Source of the DNA: Alphaproteobacteria bacterium
GTDB lineage: Bacteria; Pseudomonadota; Alphaproteobacteria; Rhodobacterales; Rhodobacteraceae
Direction of reading: 5' to 3'
NCBI GenBank assembly: GCA_030431485.1
Contig: JAUIIR010000020.1
Coordinates: 1-59,026, forward strand
DNA length: 59,026 bases
The position numbers were made by a program, and so were the translations under genes. Shown one piece after another: positions 47,486 to 57,783 of this stretch. Position 1 is the stretch's first letter. Each line of letters starts with the position of its first letter. The notes under the pieces were generated by a model. That model was given only the letters and a program-made list of their open reading frames with translations. It made no database searches and was not told where the DNA came from.

Positions 47486-48664
47486 TCACGACGCGTGATC
47501 GTACGCACGTTCGCCGTGCACGATGATATCGAGCCCGGAATTTTCGGTCTCTGCATCTACCCGCAGCGGTGTGATCGCCTTGACGACGTAGACCAGCACC
47601 ACGGTCACGACTACGGTGAATACGCCGACAATCGCCAGTGATCCCAGTTGCGCCGCAAAGCTGCCCGCACCAAAGACCGCGATCATGATCGTGCCGAAGA
47701 TGCCGCCCACGCCGTGCACGGCGAACACATCCAGCGTGTCGTCGATCTTGAGCATGTTGCGGATCACGTTCACCGCTTCCTGGCACATAATGCCTGCAAT
47801 GGCCCCGATGATCAGCGCCTCGATCGGCCCGACAAAGCCCGAGGCCGGTGTGATCGACGCAAGCCCCGCAATCGTGCCGGTGACCATGCCGACCAGAGAT
47901 GCCTTGCCGAACTTGATCTTCTCCCACAGCGCCCATGTCAGCGATGCTGTTGCCGCCGAGATGTGGGTGACGGTCAGCGCCATCGCCGCACCGCCATCAG
48001 CCGCCAGTTGTGAGCCGCCATTAAAGCCGAACCATCCGACCCAAAGCATCGCAGCCCCGATCATCACGTAGCCGGGATTGTGCGGCGGCGTGGTATCTTT
48101 CTTGCGCGGCCCAAGGAACACAGCAATGATCAGCGCCGCCAGACCTGCGGTTTCATGCACCACGATCCCGCCGGCAAAGTCGCGGACACCTGTTTCGCCG
48201 AAGATGCCGCCATCGGCAAGGAAGCCGCCACCCCACACCCAATGTACCACCGGCGCATAACACAGCAGCATCCACAGGCCCGAAAAGAGCAGCACAAAGC
48301 CGAAGCCGACCCGTTCGACATATGCGCCAACGATCAGGGCAGGGGTGATGATTGCGAATGTCATCTGGAAGGCGAAGAACAGAACCTCGGGCAGGGTGCC
48401 CGACAGATCGTCGGTTCCGACCCCCAGAAGGAACATCTTGCCCAGACCACCCCAATAGGCGTCGCCATCGCCAAATGCGATGGTATAGCCGAAGGCGAGC
48501 CACAGAACGCTCATCAAACAGGCAATTGCATAGCAGTGCATGAAGACGCTCAGCACATTTCGTGCGCGCACCAGTCCACCGTAAAACAGGGCAAGCCCTG
48601 GCAGCGTCATGAACAGCACAAGCGCTGTTGCAACGATTATCCAGGCCGTATCGGCTCCGTTCAT
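47486..48664 (-). CDS. amtB: Ammonium transporter Amt family
   Basis: A 392-residue protein with about eleven membrane spans that conducts ammonia/ammonium across the inner membrane. The twin pore histidines are in 'GGIVVHETAGLAALI' and 'DVFAVHGVGGIFGTI'. No glnK (PII) gene is adjacent, unlike the classic glnK-amtB pair, and there is no signal peptide. The ATG at 48664 is preferred because aaagga precedes it by 8 bases, whereas ATG 48673 has no room for a ribosome site. A sigma-54-like element lies 76 bases upstream. Confidence 0.92.
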   Translation of the reverse strand: MNGADTAWIIVATALVLFMTLPGLALFYGGLVRARNVLSVFMHCYAIACLMSVLWLAFGYTIAFGDGDAYWGGLGKMFLLGVGTDDLSGTLPEVLFFAFQMTFAIITPALIVGAYVERVGFGFVLLFSGLWMLLCYAPVVHWVWGGGFLADGGIFGETGVRDFAGGIVVHETAGLAALIIAVFLGPRKKDTTPPHNPGYVMIGAAMLWVGWFGFNGGSQLAADGGAAMALTVTHISAATASLTWALWEKIKFGKASLVGMVTGTIAGLASITPASGFVGPIEALIIGAIAGIMCQEAVNVIRNMLKIDDTLDVFAVHGVGGIFGTIMIAVFGAGSFAAQLGSLAIVGVFTVVVTVVLVYVVKAITPLRVDAETENSGLDIIVHGERAYDHAS

Positions 48665-48739
48665 CTGTCCCATCCTTTGATTTGGCGTTGTTGCGCGCGG
48701 TCAAAGCGGATCGGGATCGCGGAAAAAAGAGGCAAAACG

Positions 48740-48753
48740 GCAAACTGCCTGCC
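48740..48753 (-). promoter_or_regulatory. Sigma-54-like -24/-12 element before amtB
   Basis: Read on the minus strand the bases are GGCAGG-cagt-TTGC, which has the GG-N10-GC spacing and most of the TGGCACG-N4-TTGC consensus. It is 76 bases before the ammonium transporter start. Such matches also occur by chance. Confidence 0.35.
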
Positions 48754-48822
48754 TGAAATTCATGCAGACATGGTTTTTGTTTAATTATTGTGCGAAAATG
48801 CTGGTATGTGCGTAATAATACG

Positions 48823-49302
48823 TCACATATTGCGCAGCGTCGCCGCCAACAAAGATAACGCCTCGTCCCGCGCTGCGGCCCGCACGTTGGCGCGTCCAAG
48901 CGCCCCGAAGTCGATGGTTTTCGTCGCAACGCCCTCTGCAGTTGCCAAGCCGAAACACACCCGCCCTTCGGGTTTGAACTCCGACCCGCCCGGTCCGGCG
49001 ATGCCGCTGATCGACACCGCGACCGTCGCAACCGCCGCCGTCCGCGCGCCAGATGCCATCTCCCGTGCGACCTCTTCCGACACCGCGCCATGCGCCTCCA
49101 GCGTAGCGGGCAAAACCCCCAGCATGTCTGTCTTGGCCTGATTGGAGTAGGTCACGAATCCCCGCTCGAACACCGCAGACGATCCCGCGACATCGGTGAT
49201 CGCCGCCGCGACCATCCCTCCAGTGCAGCTTTCGGCCGTTGTCACCGTGGCACCGGCGGCCACCGCAAGGCGCAGCAGCTCTTCCGCTACAGGCAAGGTC
49301 AC
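48823..49302 (-). CDS. CinA C-terminal family amidohydrolase (PncC-like)
   Basis: A 159-residue protein consisting only of the CinA C-terminal domain, which deamidates nicotinamide mononucleotide. 'TVTTAESCTGGMVAAAITDV' and 'SISGIAGPGGSEFKPEGRV' are the conserved segments. The start is GTG 49302, which overlaps the pgpA stop as GTGA; longer in-frame sequence upstream is antisense to pgpA. It ends the ispF-pgpA-cinA unit, an order common in Rhodobacteraceae. Confidence 0.9.
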   Translation of the reverse strand: MTLPVAEELLRLAVAAGATVTTAESCTGGMVAAAITDVAGSSAVFERGFVTYSNQAKTDMLGVLPATLEAHGAVSEEVAREMASGARTAAVATVAVSISGIAGPGGSEFKPEGRVCFGLATAEGVATKTIDFGALGRANVRAAARDEALSLLAATLRNM

Positions 49303-49787
49303 ATCAGCACCAGATGAAACAGAGCCGCCAAAGCCGCCACGCCGATGGCCGCAAACACACCCGCGATCACGTCGTCCAGCATCACGCCCAACGCATCGCC
49401 GCGCGCATCTGCCTTGCCGACCAGCCAGGGCTTCCAGATGTCGAACAGTCGGAACAAGACAAACGCCGCGATCCATCCAGGATATAAAGCCAGCAGGTCC
49501 ACCGACATGCGCGATGCCCCGTAAGCCACTGGAAAGAGGGCAATCCATTGGCCCACAACTTCGTCCACTACGATATAAGACGGGTCGTGATCGTCCTGGC
49601 CCTTGGTCAGGTCACGCGCGGCAATCCAGCCGGACATGAACACAAAGAAAGTCAGGTTCACTAACAGCCAGAACCCGCCAATCGACAGCACCGCATAAGC
49701 GACGGGCAGGGCGGCCAATGACCCCCATGTACCCGGCGCGGGCTTCAGATATCCGACACCGAAGAAAGTCGCGATCAGCTTGTTCAT
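49299..49787 (-). CDS. pgpA: Phosphatidylglycerophosphatase A
   Basis: A 162-residue membrane enzyme removing phosphate from phosphatidylglycerophosphate to give phosphatidylglycerol. '[20 protein letters not shown]' at the N-terminus, '[20 protein letters not shown]' in the middle and '[14 protein letters not shown]' at the end are characteristic acid-rich motifs. It overlaps ispF upstream and cinA downstream by four bases each. Confidence 0.92.
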   Translation of the reverse strand: MNKLIATFFGVGYLKPAPGTWGSLAALPVAYAVLSIGGFWLLVNLTFFVFMSGWIAARDLTKGQDDHDPSYIVVDEVVGQWIALFPVAYGASRMSVDLLALYPGWIAAFVLFRLFDIWKPWLVGKADARGDALGVMLDDVIAGVFAAIGVAALAALFHLVLM

Positions 49788-50263
49788 GCCGACACCAGCG
49801 CAGCGGTTGCAATCGCCGCAATACCTTCGCCTCGCCCGGTGAAGCCCAGCTTTTCAGACGTCGTCGCCTTGACTGAAATGTCCTCGACCGGAAGCCCCAT
49901 GATGCCAGCCATCTCGGCGCGCATCGCTTCGGCATGCGGCCCGATCTTGGGAAACTCGCAGACAAGGGTACAATCCACATTGCTGATCTCAAACCCGGCA
50001 TCCCGCACCATCTGCACGGCATGTCTGAGGAAGATATCGCTGGCCGCGCCTTTCCATTGCGGGTCTGAGGGCGGAAAATGACGGCCAATATCCCCGGCAG
50101 CCAACGCGCCATAGATGGCGTCGGTCACAGCATGCATCCCGACATCGGCATCAGAATGGCCCATAAGAGCCTGATCATGCGGTACTTTAATGCCGCATAT
50201 CACGACGTGATCGCCCGGCCCGAACTGGTGAACGTCATAGCCATTGCCAAGCCGCACTTTCAT
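49784..50263 (-). CDS. ispF: 2-C-methyl-D-erythritol 2,4-cyclodiphosphate synthase
   Basis: A 159-residue MEP-pathway enzyme. '[11 protein letters not shown]' and '[20 protein letters not shown]' hold the zinc-binding Asp/His residues, and '[18 protein letters not shown]' is the other family signature. In many alphaproteobacteria IspF is fused to or preceded by IspD; here it is a free protein and no ispD is next to it. The ATG at 50263 gives the canonical start. It leads the ispF-pgpA-cinA unit and is divergent from dusB. Confidence 0.95.
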   Translation of the reverse strand: MKVRLGNGYDVHQFGPGDHVVICGIKVPHDQALMGHSDADVGMHAVTDAIYGALAAGDIGRHFPPSDPQWKGAASDIFLRHAVQMVRDAGFEISNVDCTLVCEFPKIGPHAEAMRAEMAGIMGLPVEDISVKATTSEKLGFTGRGEGIAAIATAALVSA

Positions 50264-50443
50264 ATGCAAATCCCTCAAATCGTTACGGCTTATCTACGTT
50301 TTGTCCGTGGGCTGTGCAATCGCTCCCGCCCACCTGCCCAATAATTAGGCATATGCGTTTTGTTGGTCTGTTTTTCAGGCTAATATCATTGAATGGCGTG
50401 CAGCCAACGCGTAGCTCAAACTCATCAATCAAGGATTGCATCG

Positions 50444-51427
50444 GTGACTCCGTCCGCTCCACACAACCTGATTTCGCCTCCCGTGCTGCTGGCCCCGCTG
50501 GCCGGGATCACCGATCTGCCCTTTCGAACACTGGTGTCGGGGTTCGGCGCTGGCCGCGTGGTGTCGGAGATGATCGCGAGCGGCGAATTTCTGACCGCGC
50601 GGCCGGGCACGCGCGAGAAAGCCGAGCTTGGTGCCGGCATTGCCAACACCTCGGTTCAACTGGCCGGCCGCACACCCGAAGCGATGGCCGAGGCCGCGCG
50701 TATGGTCGAAGGCATGGGGGCGCAGGTTATCGACATCAATATGGGATGCCCCGCGAAGAAGGTTGTTGGTGGCTATTCCGGATCAGCGTTGCTGCGCGAT
50801 CTCGATCACGCGAGCAACCTGATCGAAGCCGTCGTCGGCGCGGTGAGCGTGCCGGTGACGCTCAAGACGAGGCTTGGCTGGGATGATGCTTCGCACAATG
50901 CGGCCGAACTTGCGCAGCGTGCAGAGGCGCTTGGTATTGCGATGATCGTAATTCATGGGCGCACCCGTTGCCAGTTTTACAAAGGTCATGCGGATTGGGC
51001 GGCGATCCGCCCGATCAAAGAGGCCGTATCGATCCCCGTGATTGCCAATGGCGACATCATCGACACCGCGTCGGCGCGGCAAGCTCTTGCGCAGAGCGGT
51101 GCTGACGGTGTGATGGTCGGGCGCGGTGCCCAAGGTCGGCCCTGGACATTGGCACAGATCGCGGCGGATATCTACGGCACGCCGCAGCCAATTGTTCCCA
51201 AGGGCCACGCGCTTGTCGACATGGTCGCAGGGCATTACGAAGCCATGCTCGATTTTTACGGCGCCGAATTGGGCAATCGCGTCGCCCGCAAGCATCTGGG
51301 CTGGTACATGGATGAGGCGGGCACCGGTCCCGCCCTGCGCAAGACCATCGTGACGGCCAATGACCCGAACGCAGTGCTCTCGGCACTGCCGGACGCTCTC
51401 CTTTCAGACGTGAGGCAAGCCGCATGA
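50444..51427 (+). CDS. dusB: tRNA-dihydrouridine synthase (DusB/NifR3)
   Basis: A 327-residue flavoenzyme reducing uridines in the tRNA D-loop. '[17 protein letters not shown]', '[20 protein letters not shown]' with the catalytic Cys, '[14 protein letters not shown]' and 'IANGDI' with '[12 protein letters not shown]' are typical. In Rhodobacter the gene is nifR3, first of the nifR3-ntrB-ntrC operon, as here. I prefer GTG 50444 with aagga 8 bases upstream. It overlaps ntrB by four bases (ATGA). Confidence 0.93.
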   Translation: MTPSAPHNLISPPVLLAPLAGITDLPFRTLVSGFGAGRVVSEMIASGEFLTARPGTREKAELGAGIANTSVQLAGRTPEAMAEAARMVEGMGAQVIDINMGCPAKKVVGGYSGSALLRDLDHASNLIEAVVGAVSVPVTLKTRLGWDDASHNAAELAQRAEALGIAMIVIHGRTRCQFYKGHADWAAIRPIKEAVSIPVIANGDIIDTASARQALAQSGADGVMVGRGAQGRPWTLAQIAADIYGTPQPIVPKGHALVDMVAGHYEAMLDFYGAELGNRVARKHLGWYMDEAGTGPALRKTIVTANDPNAVLSALPDALLSDVRQAA

Positions 51428-52533
51428 CCGACCCCGCGTCCGGCGAACCCGAAATGGTAGACGAGCGGCTGATCTGGTCGTCGCTGCCAGTGCCGGCCAT
51501 TATCATCGACGAAGACGAAAACATCTACGACATGAACCCGGCTGCCGAAGGTTTCATGAACAATTCGGCAAAATGGCTGCGGGGCCAGCCGATCTGGGAT
51601 CGTTTGACGGTCGACGCGCCGATGGAAAAAAGCCTTGCGCGCGCGCGTGCCAATGGCACGCCGCTTTTCGTCAACGATGTGGATGTGGGCACCGGCAACC
51701 GTCCTCCTCTGGTTTGCAATCTCCAACTGGCGCCGGTGCAGGGCCAGGATGGGTGCATGATCCTGCTGATCAGTCCGCGCGAACTCGCCGGTCGAGTGAA
51801 TCAGAGCCAATCGGTTAAGTCAGCTGCGAAATCCGCCATCGGCATGGCAGAAATGCTGGCGCATGAGATCAAAAATCCGCTGGCGGGGATCACGGGCGCG
51901 GCCCAGCTTCTGAGCATGAACCTGACCAATGGGGATTTGGAGCTGACCGACCTGATCGTTGCCGAAACCCGTCGTATCGTGAAGCTGCTGGAACAGGTCG
52001 AGCAGTTCGGCAATCTGTCCGCACCGGAACGCAAGCCGGTGAACCTTCATGACGTGCTGGATCGCGCGCGCCGCTCTGCACTGCTCGGTTTCGGCGCGCA
52101 CATGAAAATCATCGAGGATTACGACCCCTCGCTGCCTCTCGCGCTGGGGGATGCGGATCAGTTGCTTCAGGTGGTTTTGAACCTGATCAAGAACGCGTCC
52201 GAGGCAGCTGACGCCAAGACTGGCGGAACCATTCGCCTGCATACCTACTACGAACACAGCTACAGCCTGCGGCGCGCCGATGGGTCAGGGCAGTCCTTGC
52301 CGCTTCAGGTCGAGGTGATCGACGACGGCCCCGGCCTGCCGCCCGAGATCCGTGGTGATGTGTTCGACCCGTTTGTGTCAGGGCGCGAGAACGGCACCGG
52401 CCTTGGCCTCGCTCTGGTGAGCAAAATCATTTCGGATCACGACGGCTGGGTTGCTGTCGACAGCGTGCCCGGAAAAACCCGCTTCCGCATTTCACTGCCG
52501 CAAGCGCCGCGCAAACAAAAGGAGTCAAACTGA
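51424..52533 (+). CDS. ntrB: Nitrogen sensor histidine kinase NtrB
   Basis: A 369-residue soluble kinase/phosphatase that senses nitrogen state through PII. An N-terminal PAS domain ('[20 protein letters not shown]') is followed by the phosphoacceptor His147 in '[13 protein letters not shown]' and an ATPase domain with '[17 protein letters not shown]', '[10 protein letters not shown]' and '[12 protein letters not shown]'. Its stop overlaps the first base of the ntrC start. It phosphorylates NtrC when nitrogen is scarce. Confidence 0.94.
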   Translation: MTDPASGEPEMVDERLIWSSLPVPAIIIDEDENIYDMNPAAEGFMNNSAKWLRGQPIWDRLTVDAPMEKSLARARANGTPLFVNDVDVGTGNRPPLVCNLQLAPVQGQDGCMILLISPRELAGRVNQSQSVKSAAKSAIGMAEMLAHEIKNPLAGITGAAQLLSMNLTNGDLELTDLIVAETRRIVKLLEQVEQFGNLSAPERKPVNLHDVLDRARRSALLGFGAHMKIIEDYDPSLPLALGDADQLLQVVLNLIKNASEAADAKTGGTIRLHTYYEHSYSLRRADGSGQSLPLQVEVIDDGPGLPPEIRGDVFDPFVSGRENGTGLGLALVSKIISDHDGWVAVDSVPGKTRFRISLPQAPRKQKESN

Positions 52534-53903
52534 TGGATGGTACGGTACTTGTCGCGGATGATGATCGCACGATCCGCACGGTTCTGACACAGGCGCTGAC
52601 ACGGGCCGGGTGCAAGGTACACGCGACCTCGTCACTGACCACACTGATGCGCTGGGTCGCCGAGGGCAAAGGCGATGTGGTGATCTCGGATGTGGTCATG
52701 CCGGATGGCAACGGGCTCGAAATGCTGCCCAAGATCAGTCAGGACCGGCCCGATTTGCCGGTGATCGTCATCTCGGCTCAGAACACCATCATGACCGCAA
52801 TTCAGGCTGCCGAGGCCGAGGCCTACGACTACCTGCCCAAACCGTTCGATCTGCCGGACTTGATGAAGCGCACCGCGAAAGCGCTCGACTCCCGCAGCCG
52901 TGTGGCGCGACCGACGCCCGACAAGGTGGTTGACGATGCGCCGGATGATCTTCCTCTGATCGGCAAGACCCCGGCGATGCAGGCGCTGTACCGTCTTGTC
53001 GCCAAGGTGATGAACACCGATCTGCCGGTGCTGATCTGTGGCGAATCCGGCACCGGCAAATCCCTCATCGCCCGTGCGCTGCACGATTTCTCCGACCGGC
53101 GGTCTTTGCCGTTCGTCACGGTCACCGGCAGTGACTTGTCTGACATCGAAGGACCCGCACGCATTTTGGCCCGCGTGCGCGGCGGGACGTTGCTGATCGA
53201 CGAACTGGCGGATGTCCCTGACGAGGTCCAGGCCCGCATCGTCCGGATGATGGACGGACCGGGCGAACACGTGCCGCGCTTTATCGCCACCAGCCAGACC
53301 GACCCCGGTCAGGGCATTGCCGACAGCGGCGTGCGAGAAGACCTGTACTACCGCATCAGCGGCGCCACGATTTCCGTGCCGTCACTGCGTGAAAGGGTGG
53401 ATGACATCGCGCTGCTCAGCGAGCACTTTCTGCTCCGCGCGGAACGGGACGGAGGTTCCAAGCGCTGGCTCTCCGAGGACGCCGCCGATCTCTTCCGCGC
53501 CTACAGTTGGCCCGGAAATGTACGTCAGCTTGAAAACGTTGTGCGCCGCCTCAGCCTAACATCGCGCGCCGATGAAATCAGCCGCGCCGAGGTGGAAAAC
53601 GTGCTTGGCAACCAACCTGAAACCGGTCCGGTTCTGCGCGGCGGGGACAGTGAAAAGCTCAGCACCTCGGTGGCCCGCCATCTGCGCCGTTATTTCGACC
53701 TACACGGAACCATGTTGCCTCCGCCGGGCCTTTACCCGCGAATCCTGCGCGAAATCGAAGCCCCTCTGATCGAAATTGCGCTCGAAGCAACGGGCGGAAA
53801 TCAGGCGAAATGCGCGGATTTGCTGGGAATTAACCGAAATACGCTCAGAAAGAAGATCACCGACCTCGATATTCAGGTGACACGCCGCCGGAAATTGATG
53901 TAA
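52533..53903 (+). CDS. ntrC: Nitrogen response regulator NtrC, GAFTGA-less form
   Basis: A 456-residue response regulator with receiver (phosphoacceptor Asp53), AAA+ domain (Walker A 'GESGTGKS', Walker B-like '[13 protein letters not shown]') and a Fis-type helix-turn-helix ('[20 protein letters not shown]'). The ESELFGHExGAFTGA segment that touches sigma-54 is missing; '[20 protein letters not shown]' takes its place. This is the form known from Rhodobacter capsulatus, where NtrC activates the housekeeping sigma-70 polymerase. It is third in the dusB-ntrBC unit. Confidence 0.94.
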   Translation: MDGTVLVADDDRTIRTVLTQALTRAGCKVHATSSLTTLMRWVAEGKGDVVISDVVMPDGNGLEMLPKISQDRPDLPVIVISAQNTIMTAIQAAEAEAYDYLPKPFDLPDLMKRTAKALDSRSRVARPTPDKVVDDAPDDLPLIGKTPAMQALYRLVAKVMNTDLPVLICGESGTGKSLIARALHDFSDRRSLPFVTVTGSDLSDIEGPARILARVRGGTLLIDELADVPDEVQARIVRMMDGPGEHVPRFIATSQTDPGQGIADSGVREDLYYRISGATISVPSLRERVDDIALLSEHFLLRAERDGGSKRWLSEDAADLFRAYSWPGNVRQLENVVRRLSLTSRADEISRAEVENVLGNQPETGPVLRGGDSEKLSTSVARHLRRYFDLHGTMLPPPGLYPRILREIEAPLIEIALEATGGNQAKCADLLGINRNTLRKKITDLDIQVTRRRKLM

Positions 53904-54002
53904 AACTGCCACATAATAGTGTTCTGACGGTGACGCAGTTGGTCGGAAACACAATATATGGCGGTAGCCGGACTGCGCGGCACATCAAGGCGGGGGTTGG
54001 CT

Positions 54003-56300
54003 GTGGCCACCTGGGCACGCTCGTGGAATTGGACCCGGCTCAGCCGGATGCGCCGTCAACGGCGCTATCAGAACGCCATGACGCTTGGTCTGGTGCTGCT
54101 GGGCCCCGTTCTGGCGATTGCGACCATTCTCGTTCTTGGCCCGTTCGACACGGGCGCGGGTGCGCAGTTCAACCTGCGGCTCGTTCTGCTGGCCGATCTG
54201 ATCTACGTTCTTTTGCTGGCGGCTCTGGTGCTCAGCCGTGTGGTCAACCTGATCGCCGCGCGACGCGCCAAATCCGCCGGATCAAGGCTACACCTGCGCC
54301 TGACCGGCGCATTTGCTCTGATGGCGCTGTTGCCGACCATCACAGTGGCCGTCTTTGCCGTGCTCACAATCAATATCGGGCTGGAGACGTGGTTCTCTGA
54401 ACGCGTTCGCAATGTGGTGGGCGCGTCGCTTTCGGCGGCAGAAGCCTATGAGCAGGAACACCGCGAGGGGTTGTCTCAGGATGCACGCGCACTGGCGGCG
54501 TTCCTTGATGCCAATCGTCGTGCAACCTTCATCATGGACGATGGCGAATTACGGCAGGCGCTCAGTCAAGGGCAGGCCCAGATCCAACGTGGCCTGCGCG
54601 AGGCATATGTCATTGATGGTGCAGGGGAAATTCGAGCGCGGGGAGAGGGGTCATACCTCTTCGATTTTGAACGCCCATCGCCGGATGTGTTCTCGGAAGC
54701 AAATGAGATCGGCATCGCATTGGTTCAGGATTGGGACAACAATGAATTGCGGGCCATGATCCCGCTGCAGGCGTTCACAGACCGATATCTTTACATCACC
54801 CGCGAGGTCGATGGGCAAATCCTCAATCTGCTTGACGACACACAGGAAACAGCCCTGTTTTATCAGCAGCAGGAAAATGATCGCGGACGGGTCCTGTTTG
54901 ACTTTGCGTTGCTCTATCTAGGCTTTGCGGTGCTGCTCATCCTTGCCGCGATCTGGCTGGGTTTGTGGTTTGCCGAACGGCTCAGCCGCCCTGTCGGTCG
55001 CCTGACTGGCGCGGCACAGCGCGTTGGGTCAGGCGATCTGGACGTCAAGGTTCTTGAAGAAGACGGCGACGACGAAATCGCCATGCTGGGCCGCTACTTC
55101 AATCAGATGACTCGGCAACTCAAAGGCCAGCGTGATACGCTTCTCGACAACACCCGACAGATCGAGCGGCGTCAGCGTCTGTTCGACTCAGTGCTGACCT
55201 CGGTCACCTCTGGCGTCGTGGGTTTGGATGCAGATGGCCGCGTGACCTTTGTAAACCGGTCAGCCGAGCGACTGCTCGCCTGGCACGAAAATCAACGCAG
55301 CGTTCAGATCACAGTGGCAGTACCAGAATTCGGCCCGCTGTTTGACCGCCTGCGCGAGCAGGGCATTGAGACTGCGCAGGAGGAAATCAAGGTCAGTCGC
55401 GAGGGCCGATTGGAAAACCTGCTTGTGCGTTTGTCCACAAGACGGCGCGAGGATGGTGGGCTGGAGGGCTACGTTATTGCCTTCGACGACGTGACAGATC
55501 TGGTAAGCGCACAGCGCATGGCGGCCTGGGGCGACGTTGCGCGCCGCATCGCGCATGAAATCAAGAACCCTCTGACACCTATTCAACTGTCTGCAGAGCG
55601 TATCCGCCGCAAGTTCCGCCGTCATCTTGGGGACAGCGATGCCGAAAGTCTGGAGCAGCTGACCGAGGTAATTGTACGCCAAACCAATGACTTGCGGCGT
55701 ATTGTTGATGAGTTTTCCAAGTTCGCCCGGATGCCGGAGCCTGAACGCAAGCCCGAGGATATCGTGGATATCTTGCGCAGCGTGGTTCTGTTGCAGGAGG
55801 CGGGTCAGCCCAATGTGACCTTCGTGGTGGATATGCCGGACACCGGCATCCCCGCAGAAATCGACGCAACCATGATAGGTCAGGCATTTACAAATCTGGT
55901 GAAGAACGCCGGAGAAGCTATTGAAACCTATATGGAAACGAATCCAGACGATCCGATCTCGCCCGAGATTCGCGTGGTTTGTACACATGCTGAGGAGATG
56001 GCCGAGATTCGGATTGCGGATAACGGCATCGGTCTTCCGGAAGACCCATCACGTCTCTTTGAGCCTTACGTGACGACACGCGAGAAAGGCACAGGGCTGG
56101 GATTGCCGATCGTCAAGAAGATCATCGAAGAACATGGTGGCACGCTAACGCTCGAACAGGCTGATCCGTTTGATGCGACCGAGCGGCGCGGTGCGATGGC
56201 TGTGATCCGGATTCCGGTTCTTCTGGAAGTGCAGAATGAAATTGAAATCAGCCGTTTAGGGGGCGAAGAGCGCCCTGCGGCTGCGGAATTTAAGACGTGA
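54003..56300 (+). CDS. ntrY: Membrane sensor kinase NtrY
   Basis: A 765-residue membrane histidine kinase. Three N-terminal spans and a periplasmic region precede a fourth span (about residues 300-325), a HAMP domain ('FAERLSRPVGRLTGAAQRVG'), a PAS domain, the phosphoacceptor in '[20 protein letters not shown]' and an ATPase domain with 'GTGLGLPIVKKIIEEHGG'. It works with NtrX in nitrogen, redox and envelope control. I prefer GTG 54003 because a G-rich ribosome site lies upstream; an in-frame ATG at 53958 lacks one. Confidence 0.92.
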   Translation: MATWARSWNWTRLSRMRRQRRYQNAMTLGLVLLGPVLAIATILVLGPFDTGAGAQFNLRLVLLADLIYVLLLAALVLSRVVNLIAARRAKSAGSRLHLRLTGAFALMALLPTITVAVFAVLTINIGLETWFSERVRNVVGASLSAAEAYEQEHREGLSQDARALAAFLDANRRATFIMDDGELRQALSQGQAQIQRGLREAYVIDGAGEIRARGEGSYLFDFERPSPDVFSEANEIGIALVQDWDNNELRAMIPLQAFTDRYLYITREVDGQILNLLDDTQETALFYQQQENDRGRVLFDFALLYLGFAVLLILAAIWLGLWFAERLSRPVGRLTGAAQRVGSGDLDVKVLEEDGDDEIAMLGRYFNQMTRQLKGQRDTLLDNTRQIERRQRLFDSVLTSVTSGVVGLDADGRVTFVNRSAERLLAWHENQRSVQITVAVPEFGPLFDRLREQGIETAQEEIKVSREGRLENLLVRLSTRRREDGGLEGYVIAFDDVTDLVSAQRMAAWGDVARRIAHEIKNPLTPIQLSAERIRRKFRRHLGDSDAESLEQLTEVIVRQTNDLRRIVDEFSKFARMPEPERKPEDIVDILRSVVLLQEAGQPNVTFVVDMPDTGIPAEIDATMIGQAFTNLVKNAGEAIETYMETNPDDPISPEIRVVCTHAEEMAEIRIADNGIGLPEDPSRLFEPYVTTREKGTGLGLPIVKKIIEEHGGTLTLEQADPFDATERRGAMAVIRIPVLLEVQNEIEISRLGGEERPAAAEFKT

Positions 56301-56325
56301 TGTGAACAAAAACGAGGGTGAGGTT

Positions 56326-57741
56326 ATGAGCGATATTCTGATTGTAGACGACGAACGTGATATTCGTGAATTGATCGGGGACATCCTTGAAGACGAAGGA
56401 TACACGACCCGATTGGCGGGCAATTCTTCCGAAGCGATGGCTGAGATAAACGCTGAGGAGCCGTCGCTGTTGATCCTCGATATCTGGCTGAAGGACAGCA
56501 AGATGGACGGAATCGACATTCTCAAGACCGTCAAACGCGACAACCCGGATGTACCTGTGGTGATCATTTCAGGGCACGGCAATATCGAGATTGCCGTCGC
56601 TGCGATCAAACAGGGCGCCTATGATTTCATCGAAAAGCCGTTCAATATCGACCAGTTGCTGGTTGTTATTCGCCGCGCGATGGAAACCAGCCGGTTGCGC
56701 CGCGAAAACAACAAGCTCAAGCGCCGCGAAAGCGATGTGGCGCAGATGGTGGGTGATTGCGCAGCCTATCGGGGTCTGGTGTCCAACCTCGACAAGGTGA
56801 CCAAATCGAATGGGCGCGTCTTGCTCTCCGGCCCTGCGGGCAGCGGTAAGGAAGTGGCCGCACGCTATATCCACGCCAACTCCAACCGGGCCAGTGCACC
56901 GTTCATTACGGTTAACTGTGCGGGCGTTGCTCCAGAGACAATGGAAGAGGTGCTGTTCGGCCGCGAAACGCCCGAACGCGGGGTAGAGCCGGGTTTGCTC
57001 GAACAGGCGCATGGCGGGGTGATCTATTTCGATGAAGTCGCCGACATGCCAATCGGCACCCAATCCAAGATCCTGCGCGTTCTTGTGGATCAGCAGTTCC
57101 AGCGCGTTGGCGGTGCTGACAAAGTGCGTGTGGACTTGCGGGTGATATCCTCCACCAACCGCGACCTGCAGGCCGAGATTGCGGCGGGCACGTTTCGCGA
57201 AGAACTGTATCACCGTCTGAACGTCGTGCCGATTGCGGTGCCCAGCCTTGAAGACCGGCGTGAGGATATTCCGACTCTGGCAGAGCATTTCATCGATCTT
57301 TTCAACCAGACGCAGGGTCTGCCCAAGCGCGGCCTCAGCACCGACGCGGTGGCGTTGTTGCAGACAATGGTCTGGCCCGGAAATGTGCGCCAACTCAAGA
57401 ACCTGATCGAGCGGGTTCTGATCCTGGGCGATGGCACCGGCGATATCGCGGCGCGGGAATTGCCGCAGGACGCTGGCCCTGCCGAGGACGAAGAGGGCCG
57501 CGTTGTGTTGTCTGGAACGCTCGCCACAATGCCGCTGCGCGAGGCGCGCGAGGCGTTCGAACGGGAATACCTGCTGACCCAAATCAACCGCTTTGGCGGC
57601 AACATCAGCCGCACGGCGAGCTTTGTCGGAATGGAGCGCAGCGCGCTGCACCGCAAGCTGAAGTCGTTGGGCGTTGTGACCAGCTCCAAGGCCGGGGGGC
57701 GGGTGGCTTATCTTGAGGACGAGGTGGAGCAGGCGTCGTAA
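56326..57741 (+). CDS. ntrX: Response regulator NtrX, GAFTGA-less form
   Basis: A 471-residue regulator with a receiver ('DILIVDDERDIRELIGDILE', Asp52 in 'LLILDIWLKD'), an AAA+ domain (Walker A-like 'GPAGSGKE', Walker B 'GGVIYFDEVADMP') and a Fis-type helix-turn-helix ('GGNISRTASFVGMERSALHR'). As in NtrC here, the GAFTGA loop is absent ('LFGRETPERGVEPGLLEQA'), so it should not work through sigma-54. The ATG at 56326 follows gagggtgagg. It is encoded directly after its kinase ntrY. Confidence 0.93.
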   Translation: MSDILIVDDERDIRELIGDILEDEGYTTRLAGNSSEAMAEINAEEPSLLILDIWLKDSKMDGIDILKTVKRDNPDVPVVIISGHGNIEIAVAAIKQGAYDFIEKPFNIDQLLVVIRRAMETSRLRRENNKLKRRESDVAQMVGDCAAYRGLVSNLDKVTKSNGRVLLSGPAGSGKEVAARYIHANSNRASAPFITVNCAGVAPETMEEVLFGRETPERGVEPGLLEQAHGGVIYFDEVADMPIGTQSKILRVLVDQQFQRVGGADKVRVDLRVISSTNRDLQAEIAAGTFREELYHRLNVVPIAVPSLEDRREDIPTLAEHFIDLFNQTQGLPKRGLSTDAVALLQTMVWPGNVRQLKNLIERVLILGDGTGDIAARELPQDAGPAEDEEGRVVLSGTLATMPLREAREAFEREYLLTQINRFGGNISRTASFVGMERSALHRKLKSLGVVTSSKAGGRVAYLEDEVEQAS

Positions 57742-57783
57742 GGATCTATCTTGGGGGTCGTGGCAACAATCCAGGTCTACACG

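Noticed and set aside
48806-48828. Near-palindrome ATGTG...CACAT upstream of the ammonium transporter
   Set aside because: It needs bulges to pair well, lies about 140 bases from the start codon and partly inside the cinA stop, so I do not call an operator.
49303-49548. N-terminal extension of the CinA-like protein
   Set aside because: It is antisense-like Arg/Gly-rich sequence within pgpA; GTG 49302 overlapping the pgpA stop is the natural start.
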